Assembly (NCBI GenBank): GCA_030062745.1
Contig: CP099843.1
Location: forward strand, 248,001-312,000
Direction: 5' to 3'
Length of the DNA stretch: 64,000 nt
Origin: Capitulum mitella
Taxonomy: Eukaryota > Arthropoda > Thecostraca > Pollicipedomorpha > Pollicipedidae
The notes below the pieces were generated by a model, which searched no databases, was not told the DNA's origin, and saw only the letters and a list, made by a program, of their open reading frames with translations. This document shows, one piece after another, positions 1 to 39,233 of this stretch. Position numbers and translations under genes: made by a program. Position 1 is the first letter of the stretch. Each line of letters opens with the position of its first letter.

Positions 1-918
1 GGTCAGCACGTATACGGTGAATGTCACCAGAGTCACCTGTTGGCAGCAAGTCGGGTCAGGTCGACAAAAAATGGGCAGAGCCATCTGTTGGGGGAGGAGG
101 TTGCAAACACGGCACGCAGGTGAACGTCGGGTGATAGATGGTATCGCGGAGTCTCTCTGATGGAGTGTCCGTTTACTGGCTGTACAGGTAACTTGGACGG
201 CGACCGCGTCTCGTGTTCAGTTGAAAAAAAAAACATGTTCCTTATTCTCAACCGCAGACACTGGCGAACCAAACTTATAATCACCACAGCATAAGCTGAA
301 AATTCGAAAGATGTTTGTTACTTGATAATGACAAATTTAGTGGCAAAATAAGGAATCAAAAGCTACAAAAAACGACACAAGACCGAACCTAAAACCTGGT
401 CAAAGAAGCTTTTTACTGATGTCACGAATGGGCGAGAACGCTCTACCACTCGCAAACCTGTTACTGGAACGCCCCTACGCATAGCTACAACGCCTGGCGC
501 CCACCTTACACGAGAGCCAAAAACTCGGTCCCTCGTTCCGTTAGACATCAACAAATACCGACACTGGCCAGACACCTCACCTCATTTGAGGCGCGGGTGA
601 GGGGGGGGGAGGGGCAGAGTTTCCAATGGGGTCATCACCGGGGCCCCTCCACTAGCAGCCGCTTCCCTCCCCTCCCCACGGACAGGATCCTTCCACTGAC
701 AGCTCTGCCAGGACGGGGTCCCTCCACCGACGGTCCTGCCAGAACACGATCCGTCTACTGCCATCCTCTGACAGCCCCTCCCCAGACATGATCCTCCGCC
801 GTCAGTCCCGCAGGGACAGGGTCCCTTCACCGACAGCCAGACAGGGTCCCTCCGCCGACAGCCGGGCCCCCGAGCGGCGGCCAGCCAGCTCCTGGGCCGT
901 CCGGCTCCTGGCGCTCAC
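1..918 (-). other. ABCC1 intron with degenerate tandem repeat
   Basis: No exon of the remaining transporter (rest of TMD1, Walker A, signature or Walker B motifs) is visible here. Positions 640-870 hold a degenerate GC-rich tandem repeat with a period of roughly 35 bp, recognisable as copies of GGGTCCCTCCACCGACAG-like sequence. The remainder is unremarkable. Confidence 0.6.
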
Positions 919-28238
<27,320 letters not shown>

Positions 28239-29850
28239 CTGTGGGCAGGCCGCACATTGTCAGCTGGTGCATCCTCAGAGGGAAAACTTTGGGAAAAGCT
28301 GGAATCAGGTTGTGGCTAATGTTTGTGAACTGACCAATGCAGCACATCAGAATAGCAGAAAAAGGAATGAACACAATAAACACAATGAAACTATTTTCCT
28401 GCTCCAGAAAACTAAACAGTTACTGCCAAAAAAGGAGAAAAATGCAACAGACACAATATATGGTGACTTATGCTCTACTGTCATTGTACCATGGACCTTA
28501 CATATGTTAGGAACATAGCTGGACAACAAACATATTTACCAAAGAATGTGCTCACTTACACAAAACTTACCCAAAATTCAGAATGGCAGTATCCCCCAAA
28601 ATCCTGCATCTTGGCTGGCAGTATCAATGCGAGCAAGTATTTCTGTCCTTAGCAGTCAAGAAAAAACACTTCCCGAGTCACCATGCTGGAACCAAGAGTG
28701 AACTGCCATGAACACTTCAGTTCTCAGAGAGGCCTCCATAATAGGGCCTCGACAAAAACATTTCAGGGACGGGCTGCCAAGACAGGATGTCATTTCATGG
28801 ATTTTAGAACAGTCGAAAGTACTTTGAGACAAAATTGCATCTTGGCAAGGCTGAATGCAAGGTCTTACCATATAGAACTCATACATACATACAGAAAACA
28901 CAAACCACACTTGCCTATAAGTCAAGATGTGATAAACAGAAACTTTTGTTGCTTGATTTCATTGCAGAAAGATAGTGGTACAAAGACATGCCCTGGTAAT
29001 TAGCTGTAGCATGGGAGAAATGGTCCAAGAATTTGGCCTTACTATTGTGAAAGACAAATCCATGTTGCTATGTTTAGCATGATAAATTTTTCATAATTGG
29101 CAATTTTGATTTTTATAACAATGGAATTAATGATACATGGTTTTATCTTAACTTCATGAAATGAGCTTCCTACATTGGAAACTGAGATTCCTCAATTTGA
29201 AAAACTTTGACACTGAGCTAAAATGAAACTGAATGAGTTAGGCCTAAAACATAGCAGATATGATTTTACATCTGGCCCACACTTGACCCAGGATCTTTAA
29301 AAAACTTTCTACCTTTGGTGTCAAATGCAGTTTGGCATTTTCACAACACATTATTTTCTATGCAATGCCTTGCTTCGTAACATTGTGCACCTCTAAGAAA
29401 CTGAAACAGCTAGTTTCTAAAAATTGTGCATGGCTACTATGGGTAGATTTTGGTGCAAAAATGTACCTCTGGTCATCGTGCCATTATAAAGTGCCTGCCT
29501 ATAGGTGGAGAGCAAGGCATGTTCTCTTAATCCTAAGACAAATTCATCAAATTCTAACACAAACATACTTGTGTAGTATGCAGACAAACTGCCAGCATGT
29601 AGTGAGATTGTGAGCATTTTGGTAATAAAGGCTAACACTGTCAATAATCCTATACAGGACATATCTACACATGCAAATAATGACCTACACATACTTCTTT
29701 TGATGTGAAATACCACCCAGCACGAATAAAATTATCCTAACACACGAGACAATCTATTCTGCATCCTCTGAACTGACTAGGGTCCAAAAGGTGAGTACAA
29801 CACTGCCTCTTCCTCAAACTGTATAAATCCTAAAATACATCATAAGGCGG
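28239..29850. other. CpG-depleted block immediately upstream of an ABCC1 exon
   Basis: No exon was recognised. CpG is almost absent: about nine in roughly 1.6 kb by hand count, against about 60 expected at this base composition. It starts right at the acceptor of the TM1 exon and ends near 29,850, where CpG-rich sequence resumes. It must hold part of the first ABCC1 intron or the promoter-proximal region. Confidence 0.6.
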
Positions 29851-30220
29851 CGTTCATGAACTAGGAAAATACACGAATGTATGCTGAGAAAACGACCTTC
29901 ATCGTACAAAATAGCACCAGCTCAATATTAAATGGAAACAAATGAGCTTTACTGACTGAGTCGACGTGATTAAGCCAGAAGATATCCAACACACAACTAC
30001 CACTACACCGCGTACACACCCCGACGCCGGCCGAGAGCGACTGTCCCTGAGCATCCGCGCAGGGCCGTATAGCACCTGAGGCGACCTGCGAATGGCCAGT
30101 CCGTTGACGATAGTGGCGGTTAGGCGGCATAGATGAAGCGGCTTTTGTAAACCACGAACAAGAACCAGACGACTGACTGACGCCCGACGAGACACAGGAC
30201 TTGACCCAAGACTTTGGACA
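29850..30220. other. CpG-rich patch, candidate promoter/first-exon region of ABCC1
   Basis: About 370 bp with frequent CpG (CCCCGACGCCGGCCGAGAGCG, CATCCGCGCAGGGCCG) between CpG-poor blocks. Minus-strand open frames here (for example starting MPPNRHYRQR at 30130) do not resemble the MRP1 N-terminus. The location suits a 5' end, but nothing in the sequence proves transcription. Confidence 0.25.
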
Positions 30221-30251
30221 CCTGAGCCCGAGAGGCTGTGTGTCCTAACTC

Positions 30252-30279
30252 ACAAACAAACAAACAAACAAACGAACAA
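30252..30279. repeat. (AAAC)n microsatellite
   Basis: Seven copies of a CAAA/AAAC tetranucleotide, the last with a G substitution. Confidence 0.9.
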
Positions 30280-30554
30280 GAACGAATAACATTATCAGCT
30301 TTATTTGATAGCCCCTAAAAAAGATCTCTGACGTTATTAGCAGCATTAGTCTTTTCGCTCTGAGCAATTAAAGACGCTCATGAAGTTTGTGGTGCATTCG
30401 TGTAACCAGGGGCGACAACATACAACCTTGGTTTCGGGGAGGGGAGATAGGTTGGTCATGGCCAACCCTCCCCCAAATAACAACTCAGCAGGTTTCGATC
30501 ACTTCTAAACTAGCTTGAAGGGATTTTTGTTTCAGTTGAGCACTGATGAATACA

Positions 30555-30858
30555 GATGGCTTGTCAGTTCCTTAATGGGGCACTGCAGGGCCTCGTCCAT
30601 CATATATTAGTTGGGGGAGGGGGGCTCAGCCCCCACAGTGGAGTCGTCAGCCTCCCCCCACGCAACCCCCAACCACGTCAAAGCAGGATAACAGCAGGGA
30701 TACAGGTACGGATGGCTTGTCAGTTCCTTAATGGGGCATTGCAGGGCCTCGTCCATCATATATTAGTTGGAGGAGGTGGCTCAGCCCCACAGTGGAGTCG
30801 TCAGCCTCCCCCACGCAACCCCCAACCAAGTCAAAGCAGGATAACAGCAGGGACGCAG
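30555..30858. repeat. Direct tandem duplication, 156-bp unit
   Basis: GATGGCTTGTCAGTTCCTTA begins at 30555 and 30711. Both copies continue with GGGCCTCGTCCATCATATATT, a CAGCCCC/GTGGAGTCGTCAGCC block and ATAACAGCAGGGA. They differ by a few substitutions and short indels in G/C runs. The second copy runs directly into a copy of the interspersed family at 30,855. Confidence 0.93.
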
Positions 30859-30985
30859 TCAGGATTTTCTTAAAGGGGGAGGCGGAGCTCAGTGTGAACT
30901 GAAATCATACAAAAACCGCCTCCTGGGAAGGCCATGTGCAATGGTTTTCACAAAAATGCGGGCCTAAGGGGGGCCCAGGCCCCCG
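30855..30985. repeat. Interspersed repeat copy (CAGGATTTT family)
   Basis: Forward copy: CGCAGTCAGGATTTTCTTAA, GGCGGAGCTCAGTGTGAACT, GAAATCATACAAAAACCGCC, then GGGAAGGCCATGTGCAATGG. Near-identical blocks occur at 42,350 (forward) and, inverted, at 40,820-40,918. Confidence 0.8.
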
Positions 30986-31019
30986 AACCATCCCTTCGGC
31001 TGAGCTCCGCGGGGGGGAG

Positions 31020-33240
31020 GTAACAGGGGGAGGCAGTTGGAGTGGCCAGAATCATAAACTCTTATAAAAAGTCTGCTGTGGAGGCAAAGCACTTTTTTAT
31101 GCGAAGTAACACTGGAAGAAACATTTCTTCCATCCATTTTTCGGCGACGCTTGTGTTACCAGTGCTGCAGCATTGGTGTTTGTATTCACCATGGTTAATA
31201 CAAATTATTATTTTTTATTTTTTTACAAATTATTATTTTATTACAAATCAATTACTTTATTTGCATACATCTGTGTTTGTATTCACCATGGTGAATACGA
31301 ACGCAAATGTATGCACATAAAATAAATATATAACAAAAATTGATGGATTGTGTGCGCCGGGGCTACGCCACGGGTTTTTAACAGAAAGGGACAAACCCAA
31401 AACTGATATACTTCCTACCAATGTGAATCACGGTGATGTGTTTTACCATCTTTACTTAACGTGCTACATAATTGCAAGTGTTGGGATAGAGAAATACATT
31501 TTAATTCCACTTATGGGTAAGGTGGAATGACCCCTAAGCTTACTACAACGTAAAAATAAAAAAAACAAATTATTTAATTCTACATTTTGGCCACGGAACT
31601 CCTCACGAGTCCTATTATCCCCAAGGATCCCTTAACGGAACGCCCGAGGCTGAAAAATAGGATGAATTACTTTATTCGTTTTCTTTTGATATTATGAGCC
31701 TCATGCAACTTTCGTCTCACCTAAATGCAACAGCAATACTCATTTCAGCCCCACACGTGTATTTGTATTCCTATAGGATTAATTACATGACAGATGAACT
31801 ACAATCAATAGGCGTAGAATGGACTGATTCGAATCTTGCCATAAACCCATTCACCCATTTTTCGGATTTTTGTAGGCCTGTACTGTGGCACATTGCGTTC
31901 CATGTTGAACGTATTATGACATAAACCAGGACCAGTGTACTGGAATTAGAATTGGCAAAATTGAATCATTCCGGAATAATTCGACCATTTTGGTGAACTG
32001 CATTCAATTGGAAACCATTTCTCGCGGGTCGAAAAACAGGTGGAATGATTCGTTTTATCTTTAGGTTGGAAAATTAAAACGATTTTGACAGGGTTTAATT
32101 CATTGCTCAAGAGGTGCTTTAAGTTTTGTATCTACACTGACACAGTTTTGACAGATCGCCCGAAACGTTTCAACCACTTCTCGTATTTAAAGGAAGTGTG
32201 TCTAGTCAAATATCGGATCTTAGCTGTATACGTGCGATCCAAGAGGACACTGGCCTGAATCGTCACGTATCATTGGTTTTTCCCAAATCGCCTTCGTTGA
32301 TCTACGACGGCCAAATATTTATTGATATTTGCCATTACTCCAGCACCGTGCTGCCAGTACAAGTTTATCGGTTTTACTCCAGCTCCTTTTCGCCACTAAG
32401 TGGGACCGATAGCACCGATAACATAGGTATCGTTAACCCCAGCGAATCATTTTTGAGTTGCGAGCTCGCCAGCACTGTCAGCAAACTGTGTCCAGCGAAC
32501 CATCTTTCGAGTTGCGAGCTGATCGGCGACGACAACAGACTGTGAACACGTCAAGCTGAGCAGCCTGGCGGCCGAAGCCCTGTAGAGTTATGTTGGTAAA
32601 AACTTGTTCACTGGACGGGGTTTTGACTGATTGCGAAGGTTTCGTTGAATGATTTTTTGCCGACATTCTACACCCCTGTGCGAATGTCCCTTATGAGGCC
32701 ATATAGTTACTTAACTAACCTCGTAAGTATTTTGTTATATATTTTGTTATATGTGATATATACTTTTATCTTTTCTTATATGTTTTGGTATAGATATCCA
32801 GGAACTTCAGATAACTACCGAACGGTTAAGTTTTTATTTTAAAGATAATTTATATGATTTGTTATTCCCCAAAACTTTTTATTACTCTTGATTGGACCTT
32901 GAGTCCGACCGACGACCAATCAGCGTCGAGACTCACGTAAACAAACTATGTAACGCAGAAACGTCAAAAATCCCTACGCGAGCGTCTGGCGGTTAGCATA
33001 CCAGTGACGACGCAATCTGTTTCGGGGAAATAATGTGTGTTTCGGTTTTCCGGCTGAAATCGTAAGTATACTTATCAATATTGATTTGAAACGCCATGCA
33101 CCACGATATTTCCTGGAAGTAGCGCGGGCTGAATCTTACTGTTGACCACCGGCGGTCATAATAAGTGTTATTGGAATCCAAATTTGGGTTTTCAGAATTC
33201 CCCAGGTTCCAGATTGGAAGTTGGTTGGATAAAACATGCA
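31020..33240. other. Intergenic sequence without recognised genes
   Basis: AT-rich sequence. Positions 32440-32545 hold a 54-bp imperfect duplication with CCAGCGAA(C/T)CAT and GAGTTGCGAGCT. A 115-codon open frame on the plus strand at 32198-32545 crosses this duplication; it resembles no family I know and is not called a gene. Two copies of GTGTTTGTATTCACCATGGT lie near 31172 and 31273. Confidence 0.4.
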
Positions 33241-34860
33241 TTTTTCTGGAAAAGTTGGACAGCTTATTGCATGTCAACTGCTAAAAATGTGACAGTTGCA
33301 TGGTTTCTAATATTCCAAATGTAAACTTGGCTCCATACAGCATACACAAGTGACATTGTGATACTGTTATTCAGTACCATGGCTGGCTAAGCTTGTCCCA
33401 CCCGAGATTGGGGAAATATGTTGGACATTCCTCAGACGTGGATGTTGGACTGTTGTGGATACTCACATGCAGGATCTAAAAAAAAACTGATGTTTGTGTA
33501 CTTGTACTCCAGGAGACTTTGTGTTCCAGGATGTGACTGGATCATATGCAAAGTTTTGTATACCAGCACAAACCTAAATGAAACATAGATCTTTGTGAGA
33601 TTTTTCTATTTGAAGATTTTTTGGGGTACAGAGAGCAGGATAGAGAATTTTCATCAGTATTCTGTGATAGGCTGTAAGTTCTTTTTTTCCTTCAGCCACT
33701 GCAAAATGTTGTTTGGAATGATATAAAGCTCATTTTTGTATGTCACTTGTGCAATAGCTCTGTTGTTTTGTTCTTTCATAGTGAATATTTGGATCTAGTA
33801 TTGAAACCAGTGCAAATAGTGAAGCCTGGCTGATGGGTGTCTGAACAAAAAGTTCACATGCAATGTAGTGGCTGCCATTTTTTTTTATTGCTGGTTGGTA
33901 AATGTAAAACTGACAACAGTCCATTTGCCATTTTGGCATATCAACCTCCCAGTCATCACTTAGCGGTTAACAGAACGGCATGCACCAAATTTCTTGTTGA
34001 TTTTTTGTCAGAACTTGACTGATGTCTTGATTAAACCTATTCAAGCAAAAAACATTAATGATGCACTCACACATGCCATTGTTTGTGGGTTAATGTTGTT
34101 GTGTGTATATGTGAATAATACCCACCAGTTAATGGTGGGCAGACAATAGGTATTGACGTGGGGCACTAGCATCATCAAAATCATGGCGGCTTTTCGCTTG
34201 TTGAACATTTGAACATTACTACCCATATCATTAACCCTGCTGCGAGAAATACATAATTGTGCATATCTAACCATAAATGTTAAAGTGTGCATCAGATGAA
34301 TTATTGGCTTAAGGGGATGGCCAATGTTGTGCCAATGATGGCTAATGATGAATGATGAATGAATGATGGCCAATGATGGCTAAATAACACTATCATGAGG
34401 TCAGAGGTTACTGGCTTTATCAACTCGCATTTGGCCTACCAGGTATTTAAACTGTTTCCAGTAGCCCTATCAGAGGTTATAATACATGCATGGTGGCTAT
34501 TTTCCAATATAAAGAACATAAAAAATAATATTGTTTGCACAACATTACTCTATTGACACCACCAGCAGTTATCTCAAACCTGTTGCAAACCTTGTGGGTG
34601 TGTTCCACAAGTGTGATGCCAGTCCAGAGATTAGCAAAAATCCTTCAGTTTACTTTTGGTGGCAAGTGGCAAGGTTGCCACCAAAAGTAGATAAGTCTAT
34701 TGGCTAACTGTTGATGCTGTCAGAATAGCTCAAATTTAAAACCAGCTTGTGGGTGTGCCTACTAACAAGTGACAGTAGTTTTAATACGGCTGTCTGGAAC
34801 TGTCTGGAACCCAGCTGATAACTAACCTGTTGTACCATGTTCATTGTACAGTTACATGCT
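33240..34860. other. CpG-depleted AT-rich block
   Basis: About ten CpG in 1.6 kb by hand count, with abundant TG and CA. Positions 34320-34380 carry short repeats of ATGATGGC/AATGATGAATG. No gene was recognised. Confidence 0.5.
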
Positions 34861-35268
34861 GAGCATGCGACAGCAGTGCCTGCTGGAATCAACAGTTCAT
34901 TGCACTTGGCCGCGTACAGGCTACACGCTGCCATTCAGACAGGCGATGCATTGTTCAGATATAAGTTGGTCAGTCATGACACATGCCTACAACCAACTGC
35001 TGTTAACAGGCTAGTCCCTGTGCACACCCGGGCAAAGAAAAAGGTTGCCCTGCGACAAGAGCGAGCTCCAAAGGGCTATCCGGACGTTGCGGAGGTGCTC
35101 CGGCTGATGGTGGCTTTCAGGAAAGAGGCTTCCATCTCTGGCCCACGTCCGAAGCTCTCCGATTGCCCACGACGCCTGCATTCCGATGTAAACCCTGGTG
35201 TCCGACCATCGGCGGAGGACATCAGCTCGTTCAGCGAGCAACGTGAAGCCCATCGGTGGTATCACTGA
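34837..35268 (+). CDS. Unassigned open reading frame, 143 codons
   Basis: An open frame starts MFIVQLHAEHATAVPAGINS and ends HRWYH. It begins at the boundary where CpG content rises and stops just before the GC-rich higher-order repeat. The middle is basic (RAKKKVALRQERAPKGY). No domain, signal peptide or membrane segment is recognisable, and the opposite strand is also open for much of it. It may be a transposon fragment or chance; function unknown. Confidence 0.15.
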   Translation: MFIVQLHAEHATAVPAGINSSLHLAAYRLHAAIQTGDALFRYKLVSHDTCLQPTAVNRLVPVHTRAKKKVALRQERAPKGYPDVAEVLRLMVAFRKEASISGPRPKLSDCPRRLHSDVNPGVRPSAEDISSFSEQREAHRWYH

Positions 35269-35339
35269 GGCGGCCGCCGTCGTCATCGAGTCGCCGAGGA
35301 GTCTGCACACCCGCAGCGGCCGGCGCCGCCGCTGACCTC

Positions 35340-35920
35340 ACTGGGGGATCGGTACATCCGGCGCGGCAGGCGCCGCCGCCAACCTCGCCAAGGAGTTTGC
35401 ACATCCGGAGTGGCTAGTGCCGCCGCAACGCGCCGAGCAGTGGGCGCTGCCCGCGCCGCGGCCGAACTGGCTGAGGTGTCTGCGCATCTGGCGTCACCGG
35501 CGCCGCCGCGGAGCTCGCAGAGGGGTCGGCGCGACGGGAGCGGTCGGCGCCGCAAATGAATCAGTGCATCCAGCGCCGCCGGCGCCGACGGCGAGCTGGC
35601 CGAGGAATCTACGCATCCGGAGCGGCTGGCGCCGTCGTAGGGTGTCGAGCAGTTGGCGCTGCCCGCGCCGCTGCCGAACTGGCCGAGGTGCCTGCGCATC
35701 CGGTGTCGCCGGCGCCGCGTAGAGCGCGCAGAGGGGTCAGCGCGATCGGAGCGGTCGGCGCCGAGAATGAGTCGGTACATCCAGCGCCGCCAGCGCCGGC
35801 GGCAACCCAGCCGAGGAGTCGGGAACTACCGGCGCCGCCGAGGGGTCTGCACATTCGGAGCGGCCGGCGCCGCAGCAGCGCGCCGAGCAGTTGGCGCTGA
35901 GAGGGGGGGGGGTTGTGGGT
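35340..35920. repeat. GC-rich higher-order tandem repeat (about 212-bp period)
   Basis: The subunit anchor CATCCGG/CATCCAG recurs at about 35354, 35401, 35484, 35566, 35613, 35696, 35777 and 35851. Spacing is 47, 83, 82, then 47, 83, 81, then 74, so a 212-bp higher-order unit made of three submodules is repeated. Submodules share GGCGCCGCCG, GAGCGGCCGG and GCCGAGGAGTC. Several frames are open on both strands because the unit is over 70% GC; I see no evidence that it is translated. Confidence 0.8.
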
Positions 35921-36059
35921 GGCTCAAAGCTCCTAGAGCACGCTCCGAAAGCCGTTGCATCCCGCATAGTTAGGCTCTGGGAATCGTCAGCGGATGACCC
36001 ACACAACGCAGGATGGTACTAATCGTCGAACACCCCAGCCGAGTTACCCCCACCGGAAA

Positions 36060-37224
36060 TATTGTTTTTTGGATGCTATTTATTTTTTGTTTTTATTTTT
36101 TTCGCCTCGGCTGCACCTGGCATTGCTGGGTTACCATGTACCCTGAGATGGATGGTCAAAATTGTCACAAGTAAATCAAGTTTTCAGATTTTTGACTATG
36201 TAAGGGAGTTGGATTCTGATGTGCTCTATGAAAATGACTTAATAGTCATTTTACTAAATGCTGTTTGATTCTACAGACTGGTGTAAAAAATTCATACATG
36301 TCTACCTTGCTGGCTGCTGTGAGCAAATATATGTGCATAAATAAAGGACTGAACTGTCTCAGAGAAAGGAATAACCAATCTCACCCAAGCGTGGAACTGC
36401 CAAACTGAAGCCAACCTGGCAGTCACACATTTTGTCTTGAACCTGGCTCTACCATCTGCAATCAGTTTTCACTGACAATGATATTAAGCGCAGGTAACGC
36501 CTAGAGCCAAGGGTGTGGTTTGCTGTGCAGTGGGGGGGGGGGGTGGAGGCTCGAGTCCCTCAACTTTGGTTCAAGACCCCTCCCAACTTTGGAAAGAAAG
36601 TGGGTCAAGTCCGGGAAGAATTCTGCCGTCTTGTGGGTAGGATTAGCCATTTTACTTGCTTGGTGCCCTCAACGTATTTTGCAAAACTACACGCCACCTA
36701 GAGCAAAGAAATGAGAAGGAATCAGAGTTTGTTCAAACAAGTACCGTTGAGACCATTGGTGTAGAACTGGAACATATTTTGGTATGGAAAAATTCATTCA
36801 CCAGGCCCCGAAATTTGGCATAACGTATCTACAGTGCATTACTTTATGGTATGGAAAACTCGATACCAAAGGTATACAAGGTCACCCTTGGTTGAGACTG
36901 TCGATAACTATTCGTAACCCAAGATTGCCTCTTGCACATGTAAGCATTCTTCGATCTTGTTTTGTCTCAGGTGCACCATTTTTTTGCATCACGTACTAAT
37001 CGTTTCCAGCCCGCTAAATGGTTGCTTTTGCTACCGTCCTTTAGTGCTGTATGTACACTCGTACAGCTATCGATATCGCGGATTTGAAAAAAAAAATCAA
37101 AATCATATGAGTGAAATATCATTGTTCGAAGCTCCAGATGCGCTTTTCATTGTTTTTCATAGCTAGGGTCGAGTATCCGCTGGAAAGTCTGTTTGGAAAA
37201 CCGAAAAGATTAGACACACACCCT
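36060..37224. other. Intergenic sequence without recognised genes
   Basis: No gene is visible. 36760-36890 contains a GGTATGG...CCAAAGGTA.ACAA.GT block that has a diverged, partly inverted relative around 41,630-41,760, suggesting another old dispersed repeat. A poly-G run lies at 36532-36543. Confidence 0.35.
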
Positions 37225-38437
37225 TTAACCCTATTCCCGGAGGGCTAGACGGTATGGTCGATTCCCGGCAGGGGGGAGGATTCGGCCCCCCCCTGGGATC
37301 TCGAGAACTACTCGTCAGATTTCATCGCAACAAACGGCAATCGATTTGCCGTGACGTGAACTACATTTTTACAAAGAGAAATTTTCAAAATTTTGAAATT
37401 TGTGGATACAGGGGGACAAAAATGTCAAAATGGGGGGTACTTTTGGGCTCCTTGTAACTCCGTTGTTTATCGACCGATTTCGATGAAACTGGCATGAATC
37501 GAGAGATTATGGATAGGGCTTTTACCATGGGTCCGCAAATCTGAAATTTTGAGACAATTTAGGGGCGTGCACAGGGTTTCAAAAATAGGAGGATTAGTTT
37601 TCTAACAACTGAATGAACAAAAGAGGCAAACACCGTTTTTGGCTTTTGCTAGTCATGTTATACTAAAGAAGTACAAATCGTATTACAATGTTTGTATAAT
37701 GTTAGCATAGGCGGTGCCAGGGACATGAAAAAGGGGGAATTATCATGGTCACACGTTTCTCAGATCAACTTGTGGCCTTTGACCTTAAATGACCTCCAGT
37801 GACCTTGGAACCACTTGGAATGATCTCGTGTGCATTTAATATTATCTGTAAACGTTTCCAATCATTTGAATTTACTCTATTTCAAAAAGATTATTTTATG
37901 GCTATTGCGATATAGGGTACGCGCACTGACATTTTAGGTCATAGCTCCGTGACCCGACCTGATATCAAGCTGAAACTTGATACGCAAGTAGAGGGCACCC
38001 TTCTACGTCATATATGTTCCGGATTTGGCATTTGAAAAAACGGCGCCGAAATTATTGCGAAAAAACAAATTTTGACTTTTGACCTTGACCTGACCTTGTA
38101 AAATGACCTCAGGTAAACCAAATTGCATCTGCACATTGCCCAACTATTTAGCTATACATCCAAATAAAGTTTTAAGTTCTATCCTTAAAACTCTGTTTTT
38201 GTCAGACATTTTCCTTTTACCCTCAACATGGCCAAAAATGGCCTGAGGTGCGTCCCAAAAACGTTGCCTGGCTCCGCCCCTGAGGAAAATAGAATTTTGA
38301 AATTTTGTTACGGCACGTAGAAGGAATAGCTAGGAAAAGTGACTAAGTTTCGTAAAGCTGCGTTAAAAAGCCTGGAATTGGCAAGCAAAAAACCCGAGGG
38401 GGAGCGGATTCAGCCCCCCTGCCGGGAATAGGGTTAA
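37225..38437. mobile_element. Non-autonomous DNA transposon with TTAA target-site duplications
   Basis: The 1.2-kb element is bounded by TTAA at 37225-37228 and 38434-38437. Just inside, CCCTATTCCCGG is an exact 12-bp terminal inverted repeat. A second inverted block (CAGGGGGGAGGATTCGGCC versus CAGGGGGGCTGAATCCGC) follows. The left end has about 28 extra bp with a second CCCGG. TTAA duplications plus terminal CCC are typical of piggyBac-class insertions. No transposase is encoded; the interior is decayed and holds clustered TGACCT motifs (37,780-38,110). Confidence 0.7.
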
Positions 38438-38465
38438 GCGTGCTCTCACTCAGCCCGTGACCGTC

Positions 38466-38540
38466 CCCGATCAAAATAATGTTGCGGCCGTGCTGAACTG
38501 TGGCGGCATCCGCAGTGCGTTTCGCGTCCACTTGTCATTG
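38466..38540 (-). pseudogene. Gag-like fragment, inverted relative to 39,600-39,660
   Basis: The minus-strand sequence encodes RTADAATVQHGRN and matches the plus-strand STADAATVQYGRN at 39,600-39,660, with about 44 bp of DNA at roughly 90% identity. It lies within 100 bp of the right end of the TTAA element. It is a detached, inverted copy of part of the same retroelement gag region. Confidence 0.7.
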
Positions 38541-38689
38541 GTGCAGTGGCCTGATGGGCTCACGGCCCGAACAGGATGATAGTGACTTAGAAGTCGTAGG
38601 ATGGAGGCCGTCTCAGGGCCTTATGGCCTCGGCCGAGGTGGAATATTCTAGAAAGTCTCTTTCCGCGTGTGTGCGCCGCGGCGTGCGTG

Positions 38690-38775
38690 CCGCTGTTTGA
38701 TTGGCTGGTGGTTTGCGACCGAGGAGAGGTTAGGGGCGGCTCGGGGAGGCAGGTCAGACCAGGCCTGGACTCTGT
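38690..38775 (+). promoter_or_regulatory. Possible promoter with inverted CCAAT box and downstream splice donor
   Basis: GATTGGCTGG (inverted CCAAT) at about 38699 is followed by GC-rich sequence. A strong plus-strand donor, CTGTCAG|GTAAGAG, lies near 38778. No exon that would accept it was identified. It may belong to a long terminal repeat upstream of the gag-like frame rather than to a host gene. Confidence 0.2.
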
Positions 38776-39233
38776 CAGGTAAGAGACGCTCCTGTCCGCT
38801 CCGCCCCTGCCTCTCCTGTCGCGAGTTGATTACGACTTGCGCCACGGTCCCAGGGCTATTCTCTATTTACTTTTACTTATTTTCTGTTTACTTTTTCCTA
38901 CGTGCTTGATTATAACGAGCACGCTCTCCTTCTGCCTCCCTACCCAAATGATCTTAACGATCGGGTATCTAGGAACATTTTCCTGCAGTCACTTGGACTC
39001 TGCGGCAGTCGCCCTTGCCCTCGATCATGTCTCCTGGCGATTTGTAAATGCCTGTGTTACGGAATGATTCCGTCGTAGGTGCTGGCATTGAGGGTTATTT
39101 TGCACATTGTTACTGAGCCGTTTATATCTGGCCGTTTAATACGCTTTTCTGAATAGACTACGCTGAGAACTTACTCTGTGACGTGGGAGGTACAAGCGAA
39201 TCGTTGGGGGCCGCACGAATTAGGTTCTGAATA

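Noticed and set aside
34837-35780. A confident protein-coding gene across the open frame and the GC-rich repeat
   Set aside because: The frame stops before the repeat, both strands are open, no domain is recognisable and no splice sites link it to other exons; kept only as a low-confidence open frame.
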